The translations under genes and the position numbers were made by a program. From NCBI RefSeq assembly GCF_014203795.1, contig NZ_JACHJU010000003.1, positions 434,001 through 498,000 of the forward strand: a stretch of DNA of 64,000 nucleotides. The letters run 5' to 3'. This DNA comes from Streptosporangium album (lineage in GTDB: Bacteria > Actinomycetota > Actinomycetes > Streptosporangiales > Streptosporangiaceae). The notes beneath the pieces are model-generated. The model was not told the DNA's origin and searched no databases. It worked only from the letters and a program-made list of their open reading frames with translations. This document shows positions 45,329-53,999 of this stretch, in pieces (position 1 is the first letter of the stretch; each line of letters starts with the position of its first letter).

Positions 45329-46618
45329 TCAGAAGTATCGGGAGGTGAGGTCGGTCGTCGGCCAGGAGGTCACCGCGCCCGCCGCCTGTCCGAGCAGCGG
45401 GTCGATCGAGTCGAAGTCGGGTGAGCCCTCCTCCTCCCGGCGGTTGAACACGGCGCAGTAGGAGACGCCGTTGCTCAGCCGGGCCAGGAAGCTGAACGTG
45501 CCGGGCATCGACCCGTTGTGCCAGGTGTTGATGCCGCTGCCCGAGGTCCGGACCCACCAGCCGCCGCCGTACCATGATCCGTTGCCGTTGACTCCGATCT
45601 CGGGCTTGGCGAACAGCTTGGCGATCGAGGTGGCGTTCAGGATCGGGCCGGCGGCGTCGAAGACCATGGCGAACTTCACCAGGTCGACCGCCGAGGCCGT
45701 CCAGCCACCGTTGGCGTCCTGGTTGGGCATGCTGAAACCGCCGTAGGGGTACGGCACGACGGTGCCCGAGTCGTCCACCACGGATTTGTTGGTGTACTTG
45801 GAGGTGTAGTTCACCTCGCTCGCGGGCGACTCCGCCCGGAGGCTGCGGCCCAGCCGCATCCTGGTGATGCCGGCGGGAGCGAGGAGCTTCTGCTTGATGT
45901 AGGACTCGTAGGTCGTGCCGGAGACCTTCTCGATGATCCGGCCGAGCAGCATGTAGCCGTAGTTGCTGTAGACCATCTTGGAGCCGGGGTCGAAGTCGAG
46001 CGGCCGGTCCGTGGTGTAGCGCATGATGTTGGCATGGCTGATCGGCAAAGGCACGTCGAGCACCGTGGAGATCGTGTGGTCCAGCCAGAGCGGGTCCTTC
46101 GAGGCGTCCCTGTCCCATCCGCCCAGATGCTGCATCAGCCTCAGCACGGTGACCTTCGCGAGCCGGGGATCGGCCTGCGTCGAGAGCCCGAGCAGCGTGG
46201 TGACCGGGGTGGACAGGCTGAGCTTGCCGTCCTGGACCAGCCTCATGATCGCGGCCGACGTGATGTGCTTGCTGAGGCTGGCGACGCGGAGCAGCGAGGT
46301 CGGCTGCACGAGCCTGTAGACCGGCTGGTTCTGCGCGTCTCGGATCGAGTATCCCCCGTAGCCGCGCGCCAGCAGGATCTTGCCCTTGCGTGCCACCGCG
46401 AGCTGGGCACAGTCGATCTGGCGCTCCGTGACGTACTTCTTCATCATGCTGTCGAAACCGGCCAGCGAGGCCGGGACGACCCCGGTGGTCGCCGGTGTCG
46501 TGGCCGCCCGCGCCAGTCCCGGATCCAGCGCCAGGGCGGGAACGGCTCCGGCCCCCGCCTGCAGGAAACGACGCCGTGTAAGGCTGGTCCCACCGATCGT
46601 CACTGCTGACTCCCCCAT
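45329..46618 (-). CDS. Tat-exported beta-lactamase-family serine hydrolase
   Basis: A 429-residue class C beta-lactamase/DD-peptidase-like hydrolase. A twin-arginine signal LTRRRFLQAGAG (residues 13-24) with hydrophobic stretch and ARAA end predicts export. Catalytic motifs: SLSK at S114-K117 and YSN (in MVYSNYGYMLLG). The C-terminal WHNGSMPGTFSFL supplies the third (HxG-like) motif. Members include esterases, D-aminopeptidases and peptidoglycan-related enzymes, so the substrate is open. ATG 46618 is one codon after an alternative GTG. It has its own transcription unit on the minus strand. Confidence 0.87.
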   Translation of the reverse strand: MGESAVTIGGTSLTRRRFLQAGAGAVPALALDPGLARAATTPATTGVVPASLAGFDSMMKKYVTERQIDCAQLAVARKGKILLARGYGGYSIRDAQNQPVYRLVQPTSLLRVASLSKHITSAAIMRLVQDGKLSLSTPVTTLLGLSTQADPRLAKVTVLRLMQHLGGWDRDASKDPLWLDHTISTVLDVPLPISHANIMRYTTDRPLDFDPGSKMVYSNYGYMLLGRIIEKVSGTTYESYIKQKLLAPAGITRMRLGRSLRAESPASEVNYTSKYTNKSVVDDSGTVVPYPYGGFSMPNQDANGGWTASAVDLVKFAMVFDAAGPILNATSIAKLFAKPEIGVNGNGSWYGGGWWVRTSGSGINTWHNGSMPGTFSFLARLSNGVSYCAVFNRREEEGSPDFDSIDPLLGQAAGAVTSWPTTDLTSRYF

Positions 46619-46645
46619 CACGTATGTATCGGAAAGGTCCGTATA

Positions 46646-46936
46646 TTACGGATGTTCCGCCTCCGCCGCAGCAGACAGTCCACATATGAGACGGCACCGG
46701 GGAGGACGCAGGACCTGGCGCGTCGTGGCCGAGGTCGAGGCCCGTCCGGACAGGCCGTCGAACCGGTGATCTGAGGAGCCCGCTGTCGAGTACCGTCCGC
46801 GGGGTGGCTTCCACGCCTCCGCCTCGACCGGGGCGGCCGCGTTCACCCAGGCCACAGGCCTGTCGCGGACCGCGGCGCCACCGACCGCCCAGTCCGGCAG
46901 GTCCTTGAACGGATCCGGCGGGGTGTCCTCGTCCAT
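46646..46936 (-). CDS. possible small hypothetical protein
   Basis: An open frame of 96 codons from ATG 46936, opening MDEDTPPDPFKDLPDWAVGG. No domain recognised. The first ~50 residues look protein-like (acidic, tryptophan-containing), the rest is arginine/serine-rich and resembles antisense or random GC-rich reading. It lies in the 400-base gap between the serine hydrolase and the MFS gene, upstream of the double operator. Coding status uncertain. Confidence 0.25.
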   Translation of the reverse strand: MDEDTPPDPFKDLPDWAVGGAAVRDRPVAWVNAAAPVEAEAWKPPRGRYSTAGSSDHRFDGLSGRASTSATTRQVLRPPRCRLICGLSAAAEAEHP

Positions 46937-46955
46937 GACCGGTCGCCACCGGAGT

Positions 46956-47005
46956 ATGAGGTGAATAACAATTCACCTAATATAGTGAATTGTTATTCAC
47001 CTCAT
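46956..47005. promoter_or_regulatory. double TetR-type operator, 21-base perfect inverted repeat
   Basis: Left arm 46956-46976 and right arm 46985-47005 are exact reverse complements separated by 8 bases (CCTAATAT). Each arm contains its own 16-base palindrome: GTGAATAACAATTCAC at 46961-46976 and GTGAATTGTTATTCAC at 46985-47000. The two sites lie 24 bases apart, start to start. This suggests two TetR dimers bound side by side immediately upstream of the MFS gene, whose ATG is 19 bases away. The likely ligand protein is the TetR encoded after the MFS gene. Confidence 0.82.
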
Positions 47006-47023
47006 TTCCCTGGAGTCTCCTCC

Positions 47024-48511
47024 ATGCCGAGCCCCTCGGGCGCTCCCGCCACCCCAGTGCCGGCCCCACCCGGGTCACGGCTGAAGAAACGCCTGACCGT
47101 GCCGGTGCTCGCGTTCGGCGGGATCCTCATGGCACTCATGCAGACGGTCGTGGTGCCACTGCTGCCACATCTCCCGCAGCTGACGGGAGCCTCGGCCGTC
47201 AGCGTGTCCTGGATGGTCACGGCCACGCTTCTGGCCGGAGCCGTGCTCACGCCGGTTCTGGGCAGGGCGGGCGACATGTACGGCAAGCGGCGGGTGCTGC
47301 TGCTCGCACTGGGGCTGATGACGGCCGGTTCCCTGGTGTGCTCGGTGACGTCCGACATCCGGCTGCTCATCGCGGCCAGGGCCCTGCAGGGCGCCGCCGC
47401 CGCCGTGGTCCCCCTGTCGATCAGCATCCTCCGCGACGAGCTGCCTCCGGCCAGGACCGGGTCGGCGGTGGCGCTGATGAGCTCGACGGTCGGCATCGGC
47501 GCCGCACTGGGGCTGCCACTGGCCGCGCTGATCGTGGAGCACGCGAACTGGCACGTCATGTTCTGGGTCACCACCGGACTGGGTGCTCTCGGACTGACGC
47601 TCGCATGGTGGGCGGTACGGGAGTCCCCCGTACGGGCGCCCGGCCGGTTCGACACCGTCGGCGCGCTCGGGCTGGCCACCTGGATGATCTGCCTGCTGGT
47701 GGCGGTCTCCCAGGGCGGCCAGTGGGGCTGGAGCAGTCCGGCCGTTCTGGGACTGTTCGGGGCCGCCGTGATCGTGGCGCTCGTCTGGTGCACGCAGCAG
47801 CTACGCACGGGAAACCCGCTGGTGGACCTCCGGCTGGCCGCCAGGCCGCGTGTGGCACTCCCCCATCTGGCCGCCCTACTCACCGGCTTCGCCTTCTACG
47901 CGAACTCCCTGGTCACCGCCCAGCTCGTACAGGCGCCCGCGACGACCGGTTACGGGCTGGGCCTGTCCGTCTTCGAGACCGGCCTGTGCCTGCTGCCCGC
48001 CGGCGTCATCATGCTGTTTCTCTCCCCCGTGTCCGCCCGCATCTCGGCCGCCCGCGGCGCGAAGATCACCCTGGCCGCGGGCGCGGCCGTCATCGCCGCG
48101 GGCTACGTGGTCCGCATCGCCGACAGCACCCACCTGGGAATGATCATCATCGGCGCCTCGGTGATCTCGGCGGGCACCGCGCTGGCGTACTCCGCGCTGC
48201 CCACGCTGATCCTGCGCGCCGTACCGGCGGCCCAGACGGCATCCGCGAACGGGGTGAACGTCCTGATGCGCACCATGGGGCAGGCCTCCTGCAGCGCGGC
48301 CGTCGCCGCCGTGCTGACCCACCACAGCGCGCTCTACGGGGGCATCGAGCTGCCCACACTGCACGGCTACCTGCTCGCGTTCGGCATGGCTGGTACGGTC
48401 GCCCTGCTGGCCTGCGCCATGGCGCTCGTCATCCCCCGGCACCGTGACACCCCGGCGGAGGCCGGGCCGCGAGTGGAGCACACGGCGGACGTCGCGCTGG
48501 AGGGAGCGTGA
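47024..48511 (+). CDS. MFS drug/multidrug efflux transporter (DHA2-like)
   Basis: A 495-residue major facilitator with about 14 hydrophobic segments. Motif A-like sequence is visible after TM2 as GRAGDMYGKRRVLLLALG, and motif C-like GIGAALGLPLAALIVEH. Proton-driven export of drugs or toxic compounds from the cytoplasm is expected from family membership; the substrate is unknown. ATG 47024 has GGAG 8 bases upstream. A double palindromic operator lies just upstream, and the stop overlaps the start of a TetR gene (GTGA), so the transporter is probably repressed by that TetR and induced by a substrate. Confidence 0.9.
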   Translation: MPSPSGAPATPVPAPPGSRLKKRLTVPVLAFGGILMALMQTVVVPLLPHLPQLTGASAVSVSWMVTATLLAGAVLTPVLGRAGDMYGKRRVLLLALGLMTAGSLVCSVTSDIRLLIAARALQGAAAAVVPLSISILRDELPPARTGSAVALMSSTVGIGAALGLPLAALIVEHANWHVMFWVTTGLGALGLTLAWWAVRESPVRAPGRFDTVGALGLATWMICLLVAVSQGGQWGWSSPAVLGLFGAAVIVALVWCTQQLRTGNPLVDLRLAARPRVALPHLAALLTGFAFYANSLVTAQLVQAPATTGYGLGLSVFETGLCLLPAGVIMLFLSPVSARISAARGAKITLAAGAAVIAAGYVVRIADSTHLGMIIIGASVISAGTALAYSALPTLILRAVPAAQTASANGVNVLMRTMGQASCSAAVAAVLTHHSALYGGIELPTLHGYLLAFGMAGTVALLACAMALVIPRHRDTPAEAGPRVEHTADVALEGA

Positions 48512-49104
48512 TCCACCTGAGCACAGCCGATCCCGGCACCGGACGCCGGGACGCCGACGCCACCAAGGAGATGATCCTGCGTGCCGCCCGGACCATGCTC
48601 GCCCGGCGTTCCTACACCGACATCACGCTCAAGGCCGTCGCCGAGCAGGCCGGGGTCAGCGCGCCGCTGGTCGTGAAGTACTTCGGCACCAAGGAGCAGC
48701 TCTTCGCCCGCCTGCTGACCTTCGAGGCGGATGCCGAGGCACTGCTGGACGCACCCCTGGACGAGCTGGGACGGCACATGGTCGTCCACGCGCTCACCCG
48801 CCAGTCCGAACAGCGCGGCGACCCCGTGCTGCGCATCGTCTTCGCACCGCTCCACAGTGGCCATGGCGACACCCTGCGCGCCAACTTCCAGAGCCAGGTC
48901 GTCTCCCGTCTGGCGCGGCGCCTGTCCGGGGCGGACGCCGCGGTCCGCGCCGAGCTCGCCGTGGGCATGCTGCTGGGGCTCGGCGTGATGTACGGCATCG
49001 CCAGGGGCGATGCCGTACGCGCGGCCACCATCGCCGATCTCGCCGACCGCTACTCCCCCGCGATCCAGGAACTGATCACCGGCGGAGACGTGGGAGGCCG
49101 GTAA
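48508..49104 (+). CDS. TetR-family transcriptional regulator
   Basis: A 198-residue TetR repressor. The DNA-binding helix-turn-helix is visible as TLKAVAEQAGVSAPLVVKYF (residues ~40-60), preceded by the first helix KEMILRAARTMLARRSYTDI. The C-terminal ligand domain is helical, as in TetR_C family proteins. GTG 48508 overlaps the MFS stop in GTGA, so the repressor is translated with the transporter it probably controls. The double operator upstream of the pair is the likely binding site, giving autoregulation of the whole unit. Confidence 0.9.
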   Translation: MIHLSTADPGTGRRDADATKEMILRAARTMLARRSYTDITLKAVAEQAGVSAPLVVKYFGTKEQLFARLLTFEADAEALLDAPLDELGRHMVVHALTRQSEQRGDPVLRIVFAPLHSGHGDTLRANFQSQVVSRLARRLSGADAAVRAELAVGMLLGLGVMYGIARGDAVRAATIADLADRYSPAIQELITGGDVGGR

Positions 49105-49130
49105 GCGCGCTGCGGGCTACGCTCGCACGG

Positions 49131-49313
49131 ATGACTCCGAACGAGCGTTGGCTGACCGCTGTGTGGCTCGTCCTCGACTGGGGATGGGAGCTCTTCGACA
49201 AGGCGACCGCCTTCCGCGACCCGACCTCGATCACCGAGGCGGACGAGCGGGCGGCGATCGAGGCGGGCCGTACCCGCCCGGTGGGGATCCGCTACGCCGG
49301 CACCGGACGGTAG
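49131..49313 (+). CDS. small hypothetical protein, 60 residues
   Basis: ATG 49131 to TAG 49313, 26 bases after the TetR stop. The sequence looks like a real short protein: MTPNERWLTAVWLVLDWGWE, then LFDKATAFRDPTSITEADER and a short basic end. Tryptophan-rich, with a helical and possibly amphipathic N-terminus, but no signal peptide or known domain. It may be cotranscribed with the TetR gene. No function assigned. Confidence 0.5.
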   Translation: MTPNERWLTAVWLVLDWGWELFDKATAFRDPTSITEADERAAIEAGRTRPVGIRYAGTGR

Positions 49314-49425
49314 GGCCCGCGCGGCGCTCGGGAGACCGGCTCGCTCTCTCGCGGCGCGCCGGAGACCGCGCGGACGCATGCCGTACGGCGAGAGCACGCC
49401 GGCCGCCCGGAAGGCGACGGACCGA

Positions 49426-50595
49426 TCACCCGTGACCGGTGATGTCGGCCTCCTGGAGGATCAGCCGGGCGAGAGCGTCGGCGGCATCGAGCCGGCCGAG
49501 TGACCTGGCGGCCTTGGCCATGGTGACGCGGGCGGACGGGTCGGCGAGCAGGGCGTCGAGCTCGGCGAGGAGCCGACCGGCCTGAGGACCGGTTTCGAGG
49601 AGCGCCCGGGCCGCTCCCGCCTCGGCCAGGTAACGGGCGTTCTGACGCTGCTCGTCTCCCGCGGACGGCACCAGGGGAATGAGGACGGACGGTTTGCCCA
49701 CGGCGGTCAGCTCGGCGATGGTGCCCGCGCCACTGCGGGAGACCACGACATCGGCGGCGGCGTACACATGGGCCAGTTCGTCACCGACATAGGGCACCGG
49801 CTGGTAGCGCGCCGCGAGCTCCTCCGGCAGCCCCGCGGCGGCCTGCGTGAGCTGGCCGATCCACCCGGGACCGCACTGGTGGAGCACCTGGGCCCGGGTG
49901 AGCAGCGAGGGCAGGATCTCCTCGACCATGGTGTTGATCTGACGGCTTCCCTGGGCTCCGCCGGTCACATAGACAAGAGGGATCTCGGGCGTGAGACGGA
50001 AATGCCACCGACCGGATGGGGCGTTGCCGTTCAGGAGCTGGGGCCGGACAGGATTACCGGTGACCACGGCCCGCTCCCGCGCCGAGGCGGGCAGGTGCTC
50101 GATCGACGACGGGTGGGTCAGCGCGATCCGGGTGGCGAACCGCGACAGAATGCGGTTGGCCAGGCCCAGCGCGGTGATCTGCTCGTGCATCACCAGAGGG
50201 CGGCCGAGCATCCGGGAGGCGACCCCCAGGGGCACGCACACGTACCCTCCCGTGGACAGCACCACATCGGGGCGGTAACGGGCGGCGACACCGAACGCCT
50301 GCATGATCCCGACCGGGATCCGGAACATGTCTGCGAGGTTGGTGAGCAGCTCGCGCGGGCTGGGTGAGCGGCGCAGCTTGCCCGCCTTGATCACCCGGAA
50401 CGGGATGCCGTGCTCGGCGGCGATGCGGGCCTCCAGGCCGGTGGCCGTACCCACCCAGAGCACGTCAAGGTCGAGCCCGCGGGCGGCGGCCTGCTCACGG
50501 ACGGCCGCGATGGTGGTCAGCGCGGGGTAGGTGTGACCGCCGGTCCCCCCTCCCGTGACGAGCATTCGCAGGGGGCGGTGGTTTCCGGCGTTCAT
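49426..50595 (-). CDS. MurG-like UDP-GlcNAc glycosyltransferase (second-copy type)
   Basis: A 389-residue GT28-family glycosyltransferase of the MurG kind, which transfers GlcNAc to lipid I at the inner face of the membrane. Seen: N-terminal GGGTGGHTYPALTTI, the STGGYVCVPLGVASRMLG segment, C-terminal GGAQGSRQIN and SRSGAGTIAEL for the nucleotide sugar. It lies alone, far from any mur/fts gene in view, so it is probably a paralogue rather than the cell-division murG; some actinomycete paralogues act in antibiotic or glycolipid pathways. ATG 50595 is chosen; an earlier in-frame start would add 21 unconserved residues. Confidence 0.85.
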   Translation of the reverse strand: MNAGNHRPLRMLVTGGGTGGHTYPALTTIAAVREQAAARGLDLDVLWVGTATGLEARIAAEHGIPFRVIKAGKLRRSPSPRELLTNLADMFRIPVGIMQAFGVAARYRPDVVLSTGGYVCVPLGVASRMLGRPLVMHEQITALGLANRILSRFATRIALTHPSSIEHLPASARERAVVTGNPVRPQLLNGNAPSGRWHFRLTPEIPLVYVTGGAQGSRQINTMVEEILPSLLTRAQVLHQCGPGWIGQLTQAAAGLPEELAARYQPVPYVGDELAHVYAAADVVVSRSGAGTIAELTAVGKPSVLIPLVPSAGDEQRQNARYLAEAGAARALLETGPQAGRLLAELDALLADPSARVTMAKAARSLGRLDAADALARLILQEADITGHG

Positions 50596-51071
50596 ATGGG
50601 TGAGTGTCCTTCCAACATTTCGGTCATCCGTGCGTTCCGGCCGCGCCGAAGCGCTCAACGGCCCCGCGCACGCTACCCGGAGTGCAGATGAAGATCCAAT
50701 TTATGGCCGGCGCGGCTGCCGCCGGATGGCCGTTTCGGGCGTGGAGCGACCCTCCGAGGGAGCAGCGGATGACCGCCGATCTCCACCGGCCGCCCCACGT
50801 CCGCGAACTCCATCCACGGGTGGAGAGAAGAATCTCCACCGCCGAGCCGATCCGCCCTGACATGCGTTTTTCTACCGTATAGCGTATGGACATCGTGACA
50901 GCCGCAGCCACGGCCGCATCCGCCCGCCCCGGCCCATCAGCGCCTCCGCGGCCCCCTCTCCCCCCACGGCTCCGTCTGTGACCGCCGCCCGCCCTTCGCC
51001 CCCTCCCGGCGACGCCGTAGGGCGGGCGGTCCGGGGCGGGAGACTCCCCGCTCTCTCGGTATCTTGCTGGT
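50596..51071. other. 476-base intergenic region, nothing recognised
   Basis: Separates the MurG-like gene from the collapsed two-component system. Presumably holds the MurG-like promoter. I find no coding frame with recognisable sequence and no strong repeat. Confidence 0.5.
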
Positions 51072-52086
51072 ATGACCATGATTCGCGGGAAGGCTGTGAC
51101 CATCCCGGTCGCCATGCGGATCGTGGCGATCTCTTCGCCGTCGGGGTGGCGGCCGGCAGGTATACGCTCTCCTATTCGCTCCCGGTCGGGCTGCTCTCCC
51201 TGGCGGGCCTGCTGCTGATGGGCCTGGCCGACCGTCGGTGGGACCAGGAGCTCAGCCTCGGATTCAGCGTCTGCGTGGTCCTCCTGATCGCCTACGCGGT
51301 CCGGCAGCGCAGGGCGACCAGGAAGGCCGAGGAGAGGGGGGCCGTGCTCGCCGAGCGGGCGCGGATCGCCAGGGAGATCCACGACATCCTGGCGCACTCC
51401 CTGTCCGCGCAGATCGTGCATCTGGAGGGCGCGCGCCTGCTGCTCCGCGCCGACCGGGCCGACCGGGCCGAGGAGGCGCTGGACCGGGTCGAACGGGCCA
51501 GGGACCTCGCCAAGACCGGCCTGGAGGAGGCTCGCAGAGCCGTGTCGGCGCTGCGCGAGGACAGCCCGCCCCTGCCCGTGGCGCTCCAGCTGCTGGCCGA
51601 GGAGTTCCGCGCCACGACCGGCCAGACCTGTGTGCTCACCGTGGCCGGCTCCGATCGTCGTCTCACCCCCGAGGCCGAGCTCGCGGTGATCCGTACCACC
51701 CAGGAGGCCCTCACCAACGTCGGCCGTCATGCTCCCGGAGCGGCGGCGGCCGTACGGCTGAGCTTCGAGGAGGGCGACGGCGAGGCGGCTCTGCGGCTGG
51801 CCGAGGCCGAGCGGCCGGACGTGGTGCTGATGGACCTGAGGATGCCCAGGATGGACGGTGTGAGGCCCGGCCGAAGGACGATCCGCCCGACGGCCTGACC
51901 CGGCGGGAGGCCGAGGTCCTCCGTCTCATCGCCCAGGGCCGTTCCAACGCCGAGATCTCCACCGCCCTGTTCATCAGCGAGGCGACGGTCAAGACCCACA
52001 TCGACAACCTCTTCGCCAAGATCGGAGCCCGTGATCGCGCCCAGGCCGTCACCTACGCCTACCGCCGTGGAATCGCGGACATCTGA
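51072..52086 (+). pseudogene. collapsed sensor kinase-response regulator remnant
   Basis: Pieces of a NarL-type two-component pair in order: an N-terminal start (TMIRGKAVTIPVAMRIVAI), a frameshift near 51130, membrane segments, the HisKA_3 dimerisation/phosphoacceptor box AREIHDILAHSLSAQIVHLE, the start of the ATPase domain (EEALTNVGRHAPG), then at about 51780 a join into a receiver domain (RPDVVLMDLRMPRMDGV). At about 51862 it jumps again into another frame carrying the LuxR HTH (GLTRREAEVLRLIAQGRSNA to the stop). At least two deletions and one frameshift are needed, so this is dead as a signalling pair, though the HTH part could still be expressed. Confidence 0.78.
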
Positions 52087-52239
52087 GATCACCTGCTGCG
52101 GCGCCGGCCAGGGATCTCCGCCCGTACGGGCACCGGATGCCCGGAATCGGACGTCGAGCGTGTCAGGAAAAGGCTGGACACGCTCGGCTACAGCCCCCGG
52201 CAGATGGAATCTCGCCGCTTATCCGGGCGGCGATCCCTG

Positions 52240-52302
52240 AAGCCCGGCATGCCGAAGGCCCCCACAGGTCTGGCCTGTGGGGGCCTTCGGCATGCCGGGC
52301 TT
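52240..52302. terminator. 29-base-pair perfect hairpin at the rbpA 3' end
   Basis: Arms 52240-52268 and 52274-52302 are exact reverse complements with a 5-base loop (TCTGG). The right arm runs into the rbpA stop codon (TAA, 52301-52303), so the structure starts immediately at the end of that gene. It is bidirectional in principle and also closes the convergent two-component remnant at 52086. Core arm sequence: GCCCGGCATGCCGAAGGCCC. Confidence 0.85.
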
Positions 52303-52648
52303 AGTAGATCGGGCGCGAGGAGGAGCGCAGCCGCTCCAGAGCCTCAGCCAGGATCTGGGCACCGTCCTTGTCGCTGCGACGCTCCTTCACGTATGCGAGG
52401 TGCGTCTTGTATGGCTCGTTACGCGGCGGCGCGGGGGGATTGGCCTCGTCCTGACCTGCCGGGAGACCACACCGGGGGCAGTCCCAGAACTCCGGCACGG
52501 CCGCGTCGCTGGCGAAACTGGGACGCGTCTCATGCATGTTCGCGCACCAGAACGGCACCCTTACCCGGGGAGCCGCCTCGCCACGCTCCGCCTCCCCCAT
52601 CGGGCCGGCGCCGACACGACTGCCACGGATCGCGTTGCCACTACCCAC
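52301..52648 (-). CDS. rbpA: RNA polymerase-binding protein RbpA
   Basis: A 115-residue actinobacterial RNA polymerase accessory factor that binds the core/sigma subunits and stabilises open promoter complexes. Seen: the zinc-binding fold with CANMHETRPSF and WDCPRCGLPAG, the basic linker (PYKTHLAYVKERRSD) and the C-terminal sigma-interaction helix AQILAEALERLRSSSRPIY. Starts at ATG 52648 with GGAGG-like GAGGAGTTC upstream. Its 3' end forms one arm of the long hairpin. It is followed on the same strand side by secG further upstream. Confidence 0.95.
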   Translation of the reverse strand: MGSGNAIRGSRVGAGPMGEAERGEAAPRVRVPFWCANMHETRPSFASDAAVPEFWDCPRCGLPAGQDEANPPAPPRNEPYKTHLAYVKERRSDKDGAQILAEALERLRSSSRPIY

Positions 52649-52743
52649 GGATGAACTCCTCGCTCGATGGCCCCGCCGCTCGGTTGGATGCGGGGGGCTG
52701 AACCACTGTCACGCTTCGCAAAAGCCAGGTCAGGGCTTAAGGG

Positions 52744-52974
52744 TCAGGGCTTGAGAAGCAGGCCCAGCGCGATGATGCACACGAACCAGACCACACCGGT
52801 GATGACGGTGAGCCGGTCGAGGTTGCGCTCCACGACCGAGGAGCCTCCGAACGACGACGAGAAACCGCCACCGAACAGATCTGACAGACCACCGCCCTTG
52901 CCCTTGTGAAGCAACACAAGCAGGACCATCAGCATGCTCGCCAGAATGAGGGCGATGGAGATTCCGATTGTCAC
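52744..52974 (-). CDS. secG: preprotein translocase subunit SecG
   Basis: A 76-residue membrane protein of the SecYEG channel. Two hydrophobic helices are visible (IGISIALILASMLMVLLVLL and TVITGVVWFVCIIALGLLL) around the conserved KGKGGGLSDLFGGG loop, typical of actinobacterial SecG. ATG 52974 is the start; the preceding gene tpiA ends 134 bases upstream, with a hairpin between. A 13-15-base direct duplication covers the stop region (52725-52754). Confidence 0.95.
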   Translation of the reverse strand: MTIGISIALILASMLMVLLVLLHKGKGGGLSDLFGGGFSSSFGGSSVVERNLDRLTVITGVVWFVCIIALGLLLKP

Positions 52975-53062
52975 CGTTGACCTGTTCCCTGTTTACGCGC
53001 GGCCCGCGTCCGGGCGCGACCCTGTATGACGCCTGTGGCGTGACGATTCAAACTTGCTCTAA

Positions 53063-53094
53063 GAGGGTACGACGTACTGTCAAGTCGTACCCTC
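53063..53094 (-). terminator. hairpin between tpiA and secG
   Basis: GAGGGTACGAC (53063-53073) pairs perfectly with GTCGTACCCTC (53084-53094) across a 10-base loop, just downstream of tpiA. It may separate glycolysis transcription from secG or process the mRNA. No U tract. Confidence 0.65.
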
Positions 53095-53107
53095 CGAACG
53101 GCCCTAC

Positions 53108-53893
53108 TCAGCCGGACATTTCGCCAAAGCGACAGATCTTGACGAACTCACCCGGATCGATACTGGCACCGCCAACCAGGGCACCGTCCACATCGGGTTG
53201 AGCCATGATGCCGGCGATGTTGTCAGACTTGACCGAGCCACCGTAAAGGATACGGACAGCGGCGGCCACCTCGCCGTCATACAGCTCGGCGAGTCGAGAA
53301 CGCAGCGCCGAGCAGACCTCCTGCGCGTCGGCCGGTGTGGCCACCTCGCCGGTGCCGATGGCCCAGATCGGCTCATAGGCCAGCACGATGGACCTGGCCT
53401 GGTCGGCGGTGACCTTACGGAGCGCCCCGTCGAGCTGCGAGACGCTGTGGGCCACCTGACCGCCCGCCTGGCGGACCGCCAGTCCCTCGCCCACGCACAG
53501 GATCGGCGTGAGCGAATGCCGGTAGGCCGCCTGCACCTTGGCGTTGACCAGGTCGTCGTCCTCGTGGTGGTACTGCCGGCGCTCGGAGTGGCCGACCAGG
53601 ACGAAGGTGCAGCCGAGCTTGGCGAGCATCGCTCCGGAGATGTCCCCGGTGTAGGCGCCGCCGTCGTGCGGCGACAGGTCCTGCCCGCCGTACACGAATC
53701 GCAGCTTGTCGCCGTCCACCAGGGTCTGCACGCTGCGTATGTCGGTGAACGGCGGCAGAAGCGCCACCTCGACCCTGTCGAAGTCCTTGTCGTTCAGTGC
53801 GAACGACAGCTTCTGGGTGTGGGCGATGGCCTCAAGGTGGTTGAGGTTCATCTTCCAGTTGCCGGCCATGAGCGGTTTGCGCGCTGTGCTCAC
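53108..53893 (-). CDS. tpiA: triose-phosphate isomerase
   Basis: Interconverts dihydroxyacetone phosphate and glyceraldehyde 3-phosphate. A 261-residue TIM barrel with AGNWKMN (catalytic Lys), LVGHSERRQ (His) and VLAYEPIWAIGTG (catalytic Glu), ending in GGASIDPGEFVKICRF. Third gene of the gap-pgk-tpiA glycolytic run on the minus strand, 106 bases after pgk, where a spacer could hold a processing site. All catalytic residues are present. Confidence 0.96.
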   Translation of the reverse strand: MSTARKPLMAGNWKMNLNHLEAIAHTQKLSFALNDKDFDRVEVALLPPFTDIRSVQTLVDGDKLRFVYGGQDLSPHDGGAYTGDISGAMLAKLGCTFVLVGHSERRQYHHEDDDLVNAKVQAAYRHSLTPILCVGEGLAVRQAGGQVAHSVSQLDGALRKVTADQARSIVLAYEPIWAIGTGEVATPADAQEVCSALRSRLAELYDGEVAAAVRILYGGSVKSDNIAGIMAQPDVDGALVGGASIDPGEFVKICRFGEMSG

Positions 53894-53999
53894 CTGTCGC
53901 TCCTCGCTCCTCGCCCACTCTGCGGATCACCTGTTACCGCCACGCCGTCGTGCCGCGGGCACGCCCGGACGACACGATGCTCACTGCGTCGGTCCACTC

